64,000 nt of DNA from Lasiosphaeria ovina (lineage: Eukaryota > Ascomycota > Sordariomycetes > Sordariales > Lasiosphaeriaceae), in the NCBI GenBank assembly GCA_033439765.1, contig JAULSN010000001.1, positions 8,866,001 through 8,930,000 on the forward strand. Reading direction: 5' to 3'. The notes below the pieces were generated by a model. It made no database searches. It was not told where the DNA came from and saw only the letters and a list, made by a program, of their open reading frames with translations. A program made the position numbers and the translations under genes. Of the stretch, positions 1 to 12,083 are shown one piece after another (position 1 is the first letter of the stretch; the number at the start of each line of letters is the position of its first letter).

Positions 1-474
1 TATTCCAGAGAATGGAGAAATTGATCCTTTTAACCACTCAAAGAGCTAAGGCCGAGGACCTCCGGAGTCAAGAGGCACTCCTGGCGCCGCATTCAGGAGT
101 GGTCAGTAGGGAGCTCAAGAAGCGTTGCATCATGATTCCCAGGTGGCTAAGTGAGCATATATTCGTTCACCCTGCCTTCAATCTCCTAATCGCGGGGGTT
201 ATGCGTTCTAGCCCACGAAGTCCCTCAGCGACCCATCCATGAAGATCCGCTCGCCAGGAAATACCATGTCTCCAACCCCTTCCGAACTCAAACAATTTTT
301 TTTAGGACCGTCACCCTTGCTCGACTTTGCAGCACATCCGACCACCAGAATTACTGATTCCCCGGACCTGCACGACCAACGTCGACTACCTACGGCCCTC
401 CCCTCGGCCTGTCACCCTCCCGGAAGGTCCACACGCATCCTCCACGTCCCCTGAAGTCATCGCCAACCTTCGCA
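1..474. other. No gene seen; left edge
   Basis: Short open frames only, none with recognisable motifs or splice structure. Its position next to Gag and transposase remnants suggests degraded transposon flank, but nothing in it proves that. Confidence 0.4.
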
Positions 475-654
475 ATGACCAAAGTCACGGTTCCTGTATT
501 GAAGGGCGACGAGAGCTTCGTCGCCTGGAAAGCAGCCATTCGCAACGCCCTCGGTTCTACAGGCCTAATTGCACACATCGAACCGATCACACCAAAGCAC
601 CCCGACAACCGCGACAAGCCTCACGACAAGCCCGCCCAAACGGCTAGTCCTTAA
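475..654 (+). pseudogene. Copia-like Gag N-terminus, fragment
   Basis: An ATG-started frame of 59 codons ending in TAA. It begins MTKVTVPVLKGDESFVAWKA and continues with an ...ALGSTGLIAHIEP-like stretch. The pattern 'L-x-G-x-x-[FY]-xx-W-K-xx-[IL]-xx-x-L-x-x-x-GL-xx-[HY]-I' is the usual start of Ty1/copia-type Gag proteins, where this region packs RNA into virus-like particles. The frame stops after 59 residues, and no protease, integrase or reverse transcriptase frame follows, so this is a remnant. LTR-like promoter sequence at about 1060-1210 may belong to it. The family call rests on the motif only. Confidence 0.5.
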
Positions 655-1055
655 GCCTACGACAAGCCTCCCTTCAAGCCAGTCACCCTACCCATAGGGA
701 CACTCAATAACCATTCGGAAACCACGCCTCCATTCAGGACCATAAGCCCTCGATCAGAGGCCGGCACAAGAGACCCTCTTCTACTAGAGAGGGTGGCCAG
801 TCATGCCCACGGCAAAACAACCAACCAACCACACACGCACCACCTACTGCTCCTTTCAGGGGAATACACACACGATGTATGATCACAGACATCGGGAACA
901 CAAGGCGAGAGTCATCGATACCAGGGCCGGGAAGACACGTGCCCCTAAGGAAGGGGGGAAACAACGGGTGGAAGCTGAGAAGCGACTTTGCAGACTTTGC
1001 AGGCGGTGTGGAGCCGCCTTTTGGAGGGCCCACAACACCAAGAAAACCAGGATTT

Positions 1056-1250
1056 TGTATTCCAGACCTATATCTGTAGCCTCATTTTGTTCGGTTCAGG
1101 CTGTGTGGCTCGGGTCCACTAAGTGGTCCCTGCCTCGGCCCTCGGCCTCCGGCCTCAGGGATCCACCAGATCCATGGTCCAGTCCTTCACCTATATATAG
1201 CACCTTTCCTGCCCTCTGCAGTCTTCCATTCTGTAGAGCGAATACACATC
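1056..1250 (+). promoter_or_regulatory. LTR-like promoter segment (TATA) of decayed element
   Basis: GC-rich sequence repeating 'cctcggcc' leads into a TATATATAG box near 1191-1200, followed by a short pyrimidine-rich leader. This composition (TATA box followed by a short transcribed leader) resembles the U3/R part of fungal LTRs. No second copy was found in the window, so LTR identity is an inference. Confidence 0.25.
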
Positions 1251-1573
1251 GCTTTCCTGCTCACAAATTTCGATACTACTTGGATATTGCCCGATGCCAG
1301 GAAGCCTTTAACAATGGCGTCACAATCCTCTTTGACGGGTGTGGCATCTTTCAGGTAGGTGCCAGCCATTGATTCTTGTCGTCTAAGACCACCCACCCCC
1401 TAGTCTCGATTTTCGCCTACTACGTGGTCGCTAATCTAGCCTATCCGCCATATACAGTTACCTGTTTGAGACGGCCAACTACACCAACCTTGAAGACGTT
1501 CTATTAGTCGCAGGGTGGGCGTTCGATCTCCTCACGGATGCGGGGAAGAAGCAAGGCGAGTCGGTTTATTGCT

Positions 1574-1873
1574 CGATTCTTAGCAACACTGGCCTTATTT
1601 ATGCCCACAGGGGATTTTTTGACCTGAGCCTCCTCAAGATTGAGGAGTGCTACAGTCTCCGATGCAACTCTACATCGCCGTCGCCGCGGGGCCACAACAC
1701 GCCGCCTGGCTCACCGCTCGGCACAGCTCCTGACCGATGATCAGGAAGCCCGCCTAGCAGGCTGGATTGTCGAAATGGCTTTAATTAGAAGCCCTCCCCC
1801 GTATGAGGCGGCCAGGCATCTGGCGGGCCGTATCGCCCTGATCGCTGGGAAGGAAAAAAAGGTCGGAAAATAA
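1574..1873 (+). pseudogene. pogo/Fot1-type transposase N-terminus, broken
   Basis: Two neighbouring frames together resemble the DNA-binding head of Tc1-mariner pogo/Fot1 transposases. A helix-turn-helix-like stretch (VSDATLHRRRRGATTRRLAH) is followed by the CENP-B-type second helix start (LLTDDQEARLAGWIVEM), then 'PPPYEAARHLAGRI' and GK. In intact proteins this region binds the terminal inverted repeats and is followed by a DDE catalytic domain of about 300 residues. Here the frame ends at about 1873 and no DDE domain follows. A stop near 1625 separates the upstream helix. Clearly dead; the family call is fairly secure from the LT-xx-[QE]-E-xx-L-xx-WI signature. Confidence 0.55.
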
Positions 1874-3106
1874 TGGACACAGCGCTTTACCGCCAGGAAC
1901 CCTCAAATTAGCACCCAGCTCCACCACCCCTTCTCCCTTCCCGCGGGCTCTATTAAACCCTACTTCACGGCCCCCGTTAAGCCTCCATTCCTACCCTGTC
2001 ATTTACGAGAGTACGTAAGTCCCACCATCAGTCAACCTCCTTTAAATTGAGACACTCCTATGGTGAATTACCCTATCTCTATTCATTCAGTTGCAAAACG
2101 TTTGAGGATCGCTTCTTAACCCAGTGGCAGCCGACTCTGAGAATGAGTAAGGAAAGGACGGTAGAAGAGAGAGGTTCTGGCTTCACCGACACCACCACTG
2201 CCAGCCCCACGACCGAGACCGACACAATGACGGCTACGGCAGCGATAGCGGATACCAAGCCCGGCATGGCAACCTATACGCAGACGGACACTTTCACGTC
2301 GACGCAGCAGGCGGCAGCCGCATATAACAGCCTCACACGAGCTCTACTACATCCGGCCTACTGACTACTACGACTAGCACCTTAACCCGCACTCTCATCG
2401 CGGATAACCAGCCTCTCCGCGCTCCAAGACGTGTCGAGCAAGTACGCTGGCTCCAAAGCAGGACTCGTGTCTATCGGGGCGGCCGGCTCAGCACCGCGCC
2501 CGCAGCACAAGCTCTCCTTTGCCAGCGCGCCTGGCAGTGGGTCGTGGAATGCCATGAGCGACACCAAATAGGTTCCTTTACTCGGTCAGCCGCGCGGGGC
2601 AGCGCCTCCTGAGAGTGCCACCGGCGCCGCCGGCGGGCTGTTCGTCGCCGACGACGTCACGGCCACGGTACTCTAGTGTCTTCGAGTTGGGGGTTGATTA
2701 GCTGCCTGGGCCCGCTCGGTATGTACTTGGGTGGTGCGAGTGTGAGGAGATTGTTTTCCTCTGTGCACCGACTGGAGGCACTTGTGTGTGACTGGGCACC
2801 GCGATTGGTTTGATTGATAGGTTCTGTACATTGGTGCTACTGCGAACCAGGTCTCGACAGCTCCCGAAGGGCGTGAATGCCGTGGTGCCATGGTCCTACT
2901 TGGAACTGAACTAACGGTAATAGCTTGAACAACTCCGCGACGGAGAACAAGAAACTACGTAGAGGTAGATATTTGGCCTCCTCCACTCTAACCGCCCTCA
3001 TCCACCGCTGAGGGGTAATTAATTACTCACTCGAGAAGCAACAACCAAGACCAATACCTTCTCGCCTCGCCAGTCTATGTCGGGACCCGAGTCAATCAGA
3101 GCCGTT
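1874..3106. other. No supported gene; decayed sequence
   Basis: Open frames at 2047-2364 (Thr/Ala-rich) and 2390-2610 have no recognisable domain, and several overlapping frames are open at once, as expected of GC-rich non-coding DNA. The 3' side (about 2650-3100) would hold the terminator of the minus-strand TPR gene. Confidence 0.35.
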
Positions 3107-6100
3107 TCAAAATGGCGCTACTTGATCCGACAAGTGTCTCGTGATTCCCGGGACGAGAGGCTGCTGGTTTTCACCCTCTTCATCGCCCCGAGCGTTTGCT
3201 GCGTACCTCGACCGCAGATACCGCGTCTCGCGACTATCCAACCCAGTCATTCTCGTCGATATTTCAATGGCAGACTTCAGCAACGGTGATGCTCTCTCCG
3301 GCCGGCCGCTTGCAGAGTATGTACCGGCGAGGGTGGCCATCGCGGCCAGCACGAGTGCGTGGTCTTCTCCGTACATGCCTTGCAGCTTCTCCAACGATCT
3401 GGCGCCAAGCTCTTCAGCATCCTCCAGCATCCCTTTCACCCGTAGCGCTCGAGAGAGAGACACTTGGACCGAGATCGAGTGGGGGTGCGAGTCTCCGAAT
3501 AGGCCCTGGAGATCCTCTATCCCCCCCGAGATCAGTTCGATGGCGCTGTCCACGCGGCCCAGCGATCCCAGGATCTCCCCCAGTCTTGTCCGACGTCCTA
3601 TCGTGGTGGGATGCTGGCTGTTGAGAGTGATTTCGCTTTTTTTCACGACTGCGTCTTGTAACTCGAGTGCCGAGGTGCAGTTTTGAAGATCCATGTAGCA
3701 GCCGGCCAACGTCGCCTCGCTCGCAAGTGTGTCCGAGTGCGACGGTCCCAGCAAGGCTGTCTGCTTCTCGATAAGAGTCTTGAGACTGTTGACCGACTCT
3801 GACGCGTCATCATCTAGCCAAAATTGAATTTTGGCTAGCAGCATTTCGCTTTGGAGAGTTTCGCCATCATTTTCCCCTTTAAGCTGCCGTAACCGCTGAT
3901 TGATGACCTTCGCTACCTGGAGGGCATCGACCAAAGCCCCCTGCTTGATGAGTGAAGCCGCAAGTGAGCCCATCGCTGCAATTGTGCTGAGGTGTTGTTG
4001 TCCAAGATGCTCTTCAAATCCCCCAACCACTTTTCGAAGAGTATCAACAGCCAGGTTATACTTCCCTTGGCCGTGATAGATGCTTCCCATTTGATGCAAC
4101 ATTCTGAGACGTACTTGGATTGTTTCCCCTGACGCCCTTCTCATCGCCTCGATCTCGTCTCTCATCATTTCTAACCGCGACACGTGTTCGGTGCCTTCGT
4201 ACTTCTCTATCAGCATTCTGTTCTCATCTGCCAACTTATCAACCGTCTCTTTGACGTCGTCGAGCTCTTTCCTTGTTCTTTCGATTTCCCCGGCTAGGAG
4301 ACGCTCTGCTTCCGTCCATCTTCCTTGATTTGCATTGATATTGGCCAGCATCTGAATTACGCCCCTGGCGTTCCGAATCGCTCCAAGCTCCTGGTTTGAT
4401 TGAAGAACTTGCTGTAATAGTTCTGCAGCCTCGTCCCGGCGGTAGAGGGCCGACAGTATGGAAGCAAGCTGGATCTTGGCATCCCGGGTCAAGACATGCT
4501 CGTGTCCGAGAAGACGGGTTCTAGCCTGAACCTCATTAGTTAGGTGTTTTTCTGCCTGGGCCAGTACACCGTCCGCCCGGTAAGCCTCGACCAGCGTGGA
4601 ATCCCGAATAGCCTGGTAATCATTGATGGGCCGTTCAACTCGAATTGGAGGGTTGACGTTCTGAGAGATACGTTTCGCCTGAACCCCAAGTTGGTTAGAT
4701 GAAAGGCCAATTCTCGGAAGGTACTTCTTAACCACTTCGTCGTTGTCAGCCAGGAAGAAACCGGTTTTCCACCCGAGAACCAGAGTCAATGCGGCTTGAG
4801 CGGCACATCCTGGGCATGATTTGTCCTCGGCGACGGACATCAACTGCTCCTGGAGAAATAGACGGATCCTATAATCGAAACCACCTAGGTAGACGAAGTG
4901 GGTAGCGATCTATCATGGGACTGAGCTGTTTGGCCAATTGATCATCAAGGTGTCTTACTCACCGACGCCAGCTCATGAGCTTCCGGAACGACGAAAGGAT
5001 CTTTTTGCCCTCCATTGACCAGATCGAAATCCTCGTCGAAGGTAAGTAGGCGGAGGAGACGCTCGAAATTCTGTTCCCGCTGTTCCGGCTCTTGGCACAC
5101 AGTCGATTTGAAGAACTGCGAGATGCATTCGTTCTGCTGTGGCGTAAGGTCAAACCACTCATGAAGAGCTACCTCCACGACGCTGGTTATTTGGTTCGCA
5201 GACTTCAGCTGGGGCAAGGCTTGGACGATGTTCGTTGCTTACAATTGTTAATCATCGTGAGCTGAACGAACATGGCGGAGTCTTACTAAACACGGGTTGG
5301 AAAAGCGTAGACCAAACGAGTAGATGTCAGTTTGCTTTGCGCCCTTGATTGTAAAGCACCTGGTGTGCCATTCGGGGGCATCCCACGGAACCGTCCTTCC
5401 GAGTTTGACAAGGTCATCGTCTGATGAGCTAATGCAAGATGCCTCGAAGTCTGTGAGTTTGGCCTTGTAAAGTCCTCTTTCTTGCGATACGAGTATGTTT
5501 TCGGGTTTGATGTCGCCGTGTATAATTCCTAAACACACCTCGGATTAGCATTCACGCATAGGATGGAGCGAGTGGGGGAGCTTCTACCGTTCCGGTGCAA
5601 GGCTTCGAGTCCAAGCCCGCACCCTGCGCAGATGCGAAGCAATTCCTCTAACGAAGCCGTTTTGCCGCCTTCTCCTTGAATAAAGCTGGCGAGGCTTCCA
5701 TGGCTTGCCTCTGGAAAGACAAGCACCGGCCAAGCCACGCCTTGGTAGAACTCCCAGGCAATGCCCTGCAGACTGGTAACATTTGGGTGCTCACGGACGG
5801 CAGGATGCCTGAGAATAAGCATTTCGCATATGAGACCCCTGTAGAGCTTAGCTATCGCTTCGGGGCTGTTATCAGTTAGCTTACGCCGTTTGAAGTTGAA
5901 GGCAAGTTGGCTCGTACTGCGGTTGGAGAGACTGATGTGGCTCGACCCGCCCGCGCCTAGTGTGCCCAAAGCCGGCTGCCATGTAGCTTCTAGAATGTCA
6001 ACCTTAAGTTGATGTGCAGCAGAGAAGATCGAGATGAAGTTGTGGTGATATCTGTCTGGTAGAGTTGAAGTGGAGTCTGGTTCGCCGCTTGCGGAGGCGT

Positions 6101-6164
6101 AAGTGACGTAAGACTCTGTGGTATAACCGCCACTTGCAGTTTCGTTGGTGTTGGCATCGGCCAT
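3107..6164 (-). CDS. Kinase-like/TPR fusion protein (probable pseudokinase)
   Basis: Multi-exon gene. I start it at ATG 6164 (MADANTNETAS); the frame upstream has only a TTG. Exon 1 (6164-5588) holds the kinase N-lobe and ends before a 59 bp intron (5587-5529, donor GTAGAA, branch CTAAT). Exon 2 starts with IIHGDIKPENILV (catalytic loop intact) and the activation-segment start is KLTDFEAS, so DFG is DFE. The beta3 position reads LAFN where the divergent neighbour has LAFK, so the usual ATP lysine is lost. After DIYSFG the C-lobe is disrupted: about 45 residues present in the neighbour have no clear counterpart and exon borders near 5300-5220 are unclear. An exon at 5217-4963 restores the distal C-lobe (QFFKSTVCQE), ends at a GTGAGT donor, and a large exon from about 4852 to 3107 encodes kinesin-light-chain-like TPRs plus a charged helical segment. 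Likely a scaffold rather than an active enzyme. Confidence 0.7.
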
Positions 6165-6739
6165 GATCAAGAAGTACGCTGGGATGGGTTCGAAGAGTTT
6201 CGGTGTTCCTCTTTCGTGATCTGGTCTGGTTGATCATATGCGTGAAAAACTTCGGTGATGTGCGGATGCTCGTTGCCTGAGGCAGGACGGCTGCGCGGGG
6301 TTAGCCCGTTCATCAGCCAAGTATTTAGGTATACATAATTGCTCTTTGTACTGTACGGTGAACCTGCCAGCATCGCAGAGGGCTCCCCTCCCGCCACTCG
6401 GAGGCTGAAGCTTCGAGAGATCGTCCCGGATGAGAGTCAACAAATCCGGGGACTTGCGAACTGGACCGGGACTCCACGCTCTTGACCTTAGTATGTCTGC
6501 GAAAGCAGAATACGGGTAGCAAAGCCTGTCATTGTCGGTTAGGTACATAGAGGCATACGTAGTACAATACATGGATGTGGCAGCCACACTATTGCGTAAG
6601 CGCCAAGACAGTGCGAGTCGAAGGAGAGAGGAAAAAAGAACGCACGAAATCTCACGTAAACTGCGCAAGAGGTCGGCATGAACGACATATCGATCTCCCC
6701 CTCAACAGCTCCTCATCAAAGTAATCGGTAAAGTGCAAG
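6165..6739. promoter_or_regulatory. Shared divergent promoter region of two kinase-TPR genes
   Basis: The 575 bp between the start codons of the two head-to-head genes is the only room for both promoters. No strong TATA box was identified. Minus-strand frames crossing it (6234-6668 and others) have no domain content and are taken as chance. Confidence 0.5.
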
Positions 6740-9700
6740 ATGGCTAGCCGCCACACTCCATTCGTGCTGTTAGACACGGATTGGGACAGCGGCTCTCTTG
6801 CATCAAGTCGTTTTACGACGCGCCTGACAGGAGGCGCCGCTCCGGTGATACCGGGAGATCGATACGCCAACTACGACCTCATCGACACCCTCGCTCTCGC
6901 CCAACGACTTGGCGTGCATTTCCTTCCCATCGCATGGCAAGCCCCCTACCGGCCACTTGGAAGAGGGCGCCAAGCGGCGATCAATCAGACTCTGGTCAGC
7001 TTGCAGACGAGCCTTGCCTTTAAATCATTTGGGCTGAGCGCCCAGGGCAGCGAGTCCGCCATGCAAGAGTTGATCAACGAGATGGTGGTGTTAAGCCTCC
7101 CCGACGTCCACACGCATCCCCACATCGTCCAACTGCAGGGCCTCTGCTGGGAGGTGTCTTCAAATGGCCAGGTCTCACCGGTCCTCGTGTTTGAGAAAGC
7201 AAACTTGGGCAATCTGGGGCATTTTGTCGAGTCGGCAGGAGGCGACAGTGCCCTCTCTCTTGAAGACAGGCTGAATTTATGTGTTGATATTGGCATTGCT
7301 GTTAGGGACATGCACTCACTCGGTCCGTACTCCGCCGGGCGGCGCCCACCGCATTAGATTATCTGCAGCTGACTGACTGACTGACCCACGATAGGGATAC
7401 TTCACGGTGACCTCAAACCTGGTAATATGCTCGTGTTCCAGGATAGATCTGGCAAGCGAGTCGTCAAGGTGACGGATTTTGGTTATTCCACTCGGTGCTA
7501 TGACGACCAGGATCTCGTCAAGGTACCAGAATCGGTCCCGTGGACTGCTCCTGAGCACCACACCCGACACTTTCTGGCGTCTGGGGCTCGGAAGATGGAC
7601 ATTTACTCCTTTGGGGTTGTTTGTCTGTGGCTTCTCTTTGAGGGTATACCGCTCAATTCGACTGCGGGCTTGGGGGCCGACACTACATCGAGCTTCAAAG
7701 ACGTCCTTATGAATCGCGCAAATGGTGAAGGCTTCCTACAACTCTCACTCGAAGTTGTAGGTCAAGATGGTCGCTTCTCCAACGCTACAAAAGGCAATCT
7801 CAACCAATTTTTTGCCTCAACGCTAGCAAAAGACGCGAACAAGCGAAACAGCGATTTGAACCACCTTTTGCACCTCCTCGTTCCAAATAGGTCAGTAGCC
7901 ACCGTGATCTATTCAACCCACCTCAGGCCTCCGCTCACCTCTACCGTAAGACAATTACCCAAGCCGCTGCATCGATCTGCATTGGACGCAGCTCCAGAAG
8001 CCCCAGACGTGGAGCTTTTTGAGGTTCGTTCTTGAACCACATCTCTGCAGCGAAAAGGGCCCCGTGCTAACAATAGCATCTCTAGCTTGAGTCCTCCTTC
8101 TACGAGTTCTTCTTTGCCGATTTTCGTCTCCGCGACGTCATAGCCGCAGAACTTCGGTCGAAATCCTCAGCCCATGCCTTCACTTCAGAGTCTGATCAAT
8201 TCACTGCATCGCGTCATTACGCGCTGCAGGCAGCTCTGTGCTACCAGGTTGGATTTGGCGTGCCAAGGGATCCCGAAAAGGCCAAAAGCTACGTGGAAAA
8301 TCATGGGATACTTCAAGAGGAACTGAACCTCCGAGTGGCAGACCTAAAGGATGTCAGCAAGCAACGCCAGCTTCGAGACGGACTGTTCAAAGACCTAGAT
8401 CGTGAAGGCTACTTGGCACAGGTCTGTCTTGCGCAGTACTACCGGGACTTGGGTCAGTTGGAACATGCCATACAAGTTCGTGGAAGGGAAATCCGCGATC
8501 TAGAGGACGTCCTAGGACTCGTGCATCCTTTCCTCCTAATGCTGAAGAGCCAGCTGGCCAAGATATTCAGGGATACAGGAAGCCTAGTCGAAGCCGAACT
8601 GCTGGAAACGGAAGTCCTCTTGGTCGCCAAGTCCTTCGAAACCCTAGACCTAGACAGCCCATTTATTTTGGATGCCATGGCCAACTTGGCATTGACACTC
8701 CAGGAATTAGGAAGACTGCAGGAGGCAGCGGATCTGAGGGAGGAAATCGTGGCAAACCTGAGGTCGAGGGAAGACCTCGGTCCAGACCAGCCGAGGAGGC
8801 TAGGTGCACTCGCCAATCTAGCCTCGTCGTATCGGATCCAAGGACGATGGAAACAAGCTCAAGATCTGGAAATTGAAGTCCTAAACGAGAGAATGACCAC
8901 CCTTGGCCCAGATCACGTGGATACTCTAACCAGCAAGGCGAATCTGGCTAGCACACTTTGCAGGCAAGGTGAATGGGCCGAGGCCGAAAAATTGGAAGGA
9001 GAGGTGGTTGGGGCCGGAGTGAGAGCACTTGGGCCGGACCACCCTCTGACAATAACTTGGATGTCGAACTTGTCTACCACGTACCACCATCGCGGCCGAT
9101 TATCCGACGCTCTGAAACTGCGGACGCAAGTGGTGGGAATGATTCAGAGACTGCACGGCCCCGAACACCCCATGTCTCTGACGTGTGCGGCTGAAGCCGC
9201 ATCGCTGCTCCGGGATATGGGGCACTGGAGCGAAGCAGAAAAGCTCTTGCAGTATGTTGTGAGGACAAGGGTGAAGGTGCTGGGCACGGAGCACCCTTCC
9301 ACTCTAGTCAGCATGAGCAATCTGGCATCGACCTTCCAGAAGCAAGGAAAACTGGAGGACGCCGAAAAGCTAGAGCTTATCGTGATCGAGTTAGGTTCAG
9401 AGGTCTTGGGGAAAGATCACAAGGACGTCCTTGCCAGCCAGGGAAACCTAGCGGCAATCTATCGAAAGCAAGAGCGTTTCAAAGAGGCTGAAGACTTGGA
9501 ACGACACGTGCTGGAGGTCAGGGTGAGGGAGTTTGGCCAAGACCACCCGGACTCCCTCGTTAGCATGGCGAACTTGGGTGCTATTCTGTACCTCCAAGGG
9601 CGGTATGGCGAGGCCGAGGACTTTCTCTCGACAGTTGTCGCGAAGCGAGAGCAAAGTTTAGGGCATGACCACCCTTCCACCTTGCTATCGAGGGGCAACC

Positions 9701-9951
9701 TCTCGCTGGTTTACCAGGGTCAAAAAAGATGGGCAGAGGCAGAGGTTCTGGAGAGACAGGTCTTTGAGGCGCGGAAAGCTTTATTGGGAGAAGGCCACCC
9801 CGATACCCTGACGGCTTTGGACAACCTGGCGATGAACTTGAAGGCACAAGGCCTCACTGAGGAGGCGGCGGAGCTGATATCGACGCACGCGCTGCACCAG
9901 CAGGATTCTTCGTTAACACCCTCCGCCTCAAGGGAGACACGGTCAGCATAG
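6740..9951 (+). CDS. Protein kinase-TPR fusion protein
   Basis: Three exons: 6740-7322, 7395-8023, 8086-9951. Introns are 72 bp (donor GTCCGT, GACTGAC branch repeats) and 62 bp (donor GTTCGT, branch GCTAAC). They join in frame to about 1025 residues. Residues 1-390 are a kinase fold: LAFK beta3 lysine, Glu in the ELINEMVVL helix, catalytic loop ILHGDLKPGN, VTDFGYS magnesium loop, PWTAPEHH activation end and MDIYSFGVVCLWLL helix F. All catalytic residues visible in the family are present, although a glycine loop is not obvious. After a linker, about 12 TPR units run from residue ~500 to ~1000 with the kinesin-light-chain/NPHP3 pattern LG-x-DHP-x-TL-x-S-xx-NLA-x-xx-xx-QGR-xx-EAE. TPRs bind partner proteins, so the likely role is a repeat-guided signalling kinase, possibly in self/non-self recognition (inference). 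Paralogue of the divergent upstream gene. Confidence 0.85.
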
Positions 9952-10156
9952 GTAGGGAGCTTCGCTAGCGTTTTCTTCTTCAACATCGTGTCCCATTCTT
10001 GGAATGATCAACTGTCCAATTTTGTGTCATTTCTCGTGCTATGCTATTTGTCAGTCGCAACCGCGGCCCCGTTCCTCTCCTAGAGGTGGCCACCACATTG
10101 TGTTCCGTGAGGCCCAATGGCGAGCGGGAGAGAGCCGGATTAGAAAGTATTAATTA
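9952..10156. terminator. Convergent 3' flank
   Basis: A short spacer between the ends of the plus-strand kinase-TPR gene and the minus-strand CorA-like gene. It must hold both polyadenylation regions. No distinct signal beyond AT-rich patches was seen. Confidence 0.35.
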
Positions 10157-11690
10157 CTAGGGGCCCCTGTACCACTGACATCCGCGTCTCCACCGGTTCA
10201 AGAGCAGATACCAGCACCCAGTGAGCAAGATCAGTACGAGCATCGCTACTAAGGCGACCCATACTTGTTCACGCACTAGAAACCTAGGACCGGTCCTCTC
10301 GCCTGAGGATCCCTCTTGCGAGGCAAACTCGACGAAACTCGTGCTGAAGAAAGACTGCCGAGCGTCAGCGCTGCAACGTGCGTGTAGATGCGACAGTCGG
10401 GTGTCTTGCGTCAGTAGCGATGGCAAGTGACATACCAGAACAAGATTTGCCGGCAAATAGACGAGTCCAATGGTGGTTGCTATGCGCGTTGTCCGAGAGT
10501 CTCTGTAGCTCCACTTGGCTAGGCTCGTCATCGAAGACGTCTCCCTTGAATTGACCTCGCCGATGCGACGAAGTTGCTCTCCGCTGTCGGTGACCATCTC
10601 TTGACTGCGGAACTTGAGGATGGAATTTGTCTATACGTTGTTCGGATACAAATCCTAGATCAGCTTTGATCCTTTTTTTTTTTTCCCGCAAAGATGTGGC
10701 GGTGCATACCGTTGACCTAATGTCTGCCGAGCGGTTTACAAGTATCTCCGTCATCGACTGATATGACAAGAGATCGCGTGAGATATTGGCCATTTCTCTC
10801 ATGAATTTGTCGTGCGTCAATTTCGGACTGTCGCACAAATCCTGAATTTCCTTGGCGTGGACGCAAAGCGCGGCTACAATCCGAAGCATTCCCTCAATAA
10901 TCCCCTTAGCTCGGAAAAGGTTCTTACGAAGTACATGGATATCCTGATTTAACGTGCAGTCGAATTTGTACTCCCTGGTCGGCTTAGGGAATGTGACGCG
11001 CTGATCCTAGAAAGTGAGATTACATCAGCTAAATAATTTAGAGGATGGATAGCCCGGACTGGACTGGACTGGACTCATTGCGGCACTTGGGGGAGGACAA
11101 CCAACCAATAACAAAGTTTCCCCGCTTAGGTATTGTAGGTACTCCCACGTGTTTGCAGAGGCCGATGATAAGGATCGAAGGTGTAGAGAGAGTGGGTGTG
11201 TTTGCTTGTCGAGGTCCATGTCATCGAGGCTGGCGTTCCACCGCTCCGGAGGCTGGATGATGATCCAGGACGACGTTGCACAATCCAAGTCGTAGTCATG
11301 ATGGAAGACAGATTGTCTCCACGACCATGGGTCCCGAGTATCTCGCCCGTGCTTTTCAAGATAGCGAAGATTATAACTGACAACTGTCATGGTAATTATC
11401 AGCTGGTCTCGTCCTTCTAAAATCCGGGCACAGGAGTGGTCAAGCGTACTCGATCTCGGAGCCCCGTCTTGGAGAGTCTTCTTTCCCGTTCTTGAATCCG
11501 TGTTGACCTAGCAGTAGCAGCTCATGAAGTACTCGTCGTCGGATCGAGTTTTGTATCCCATGCCCCGGATAAGGTCTAGGAATCTTGGCTCAACTCGGAA
11601 GCTCTGGCAGAGGTTGTTGAACATTTCAGTAGTGATTTTTATGCGGCTCCACGAGTTTGCTCGATAGATGGTATTTGATGTCGGTAATTA
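10157..11690 (-). pseudogene. CorA-like fungal membrane protein, interrupted by a stop
   Basis: Pieces in order on the minus strand match a fungal family often annotated CorA-like Mg2+ transporter domain. They are NSWSRIKITTEMFNNLCQSF with FLDLIRGMGYKT (about 11660-11560), VVSYNLRYLEKHGRDTRDPW (about 11390), then helical segments, and a C-terminal pair of membrane helices (IGLVYLPANLVL and VWVALVAMLVLILLTGCWYL). Introns that restore frame are visible: 10709-10631 (donor GTATGC, acceptor TATAG) and 10435-10355 (donor GTATGT, branch CTGAC, 81 bp). An acceptor ends at 11007 before DQRVTFPKP; its donor is undecided. A TAG at 11510-11508 lies inside the conserved region after DDEYFMSCYC, where no intron can be placed, so the gene is probably broken. 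Transport activity of this family is not established. Confidence 0.6.
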
Positions 11691-11867
11691 GATTGGGTGC
11701 GGCGCTCAAGCTAAGCAGGTGGTCGTACTTACATAAGGCTGGTGCTGCCTGGTGGTAGGCTTTTCTAAATGACAGACAAGTCCGTTAGCGAATGACTCCG
11801 AGGAGTGGGATCTCTCAGAGGAGACTGTTTTACGTTGAGGACAGCCTGAAGAGCTGCTGCCGAGTTG

Positions 11868-12059
11868 ACAGACCTGAGCCTGAAGTCCCACTTCTTTGCC
11901 GTTCTCGACGCATTGGCCGAGTTTGTTGGCCCCGCTCCTTCCGAGCTGAGCTCCTCGATGAAACTCTGGTTCGAGAGGGAGCGGTTTCGAGCCATCGGTG
12001 GCAGTCTTCACATGTTCGCGACAACCCTAGATCAGTCGATCCTGGAATTTGTTGGTTAA
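11868..12059 (+). other. Upstream coding-like segment in frame with the HeLo-type pseudokinase gene
   Basis: Open from about 11850 and ending in TAA at 12057-12059. It is in the same reading frame as the 449-codon frame that starts at 12084, with only eight codons between. The peptide (for example SSSMKLWFERERFRAIGGSL and FATTLDQSILEFVG) is helical and resembles the N-terminal HeLo-type region expected ahead of such pseudokinases. The missing 5' part would overlap the start of the CorA-like gene on the other strand. Either an N-terminal exon cut off by a nonsense change, or chance coding likeness. Confidence 0.4.
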
Positions 12060-12083
12060 CAGTATACCAGGACTGTCGAACTC

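Noticed and set aside
12040..12075. A 20 bp intron (GTTGGTTAAC...CCAG) removing the TAA at 12057
   Set aside because: Far below the minimum length of fungal introns and lacks a branch site; a nonsense codon is the simpler reading.
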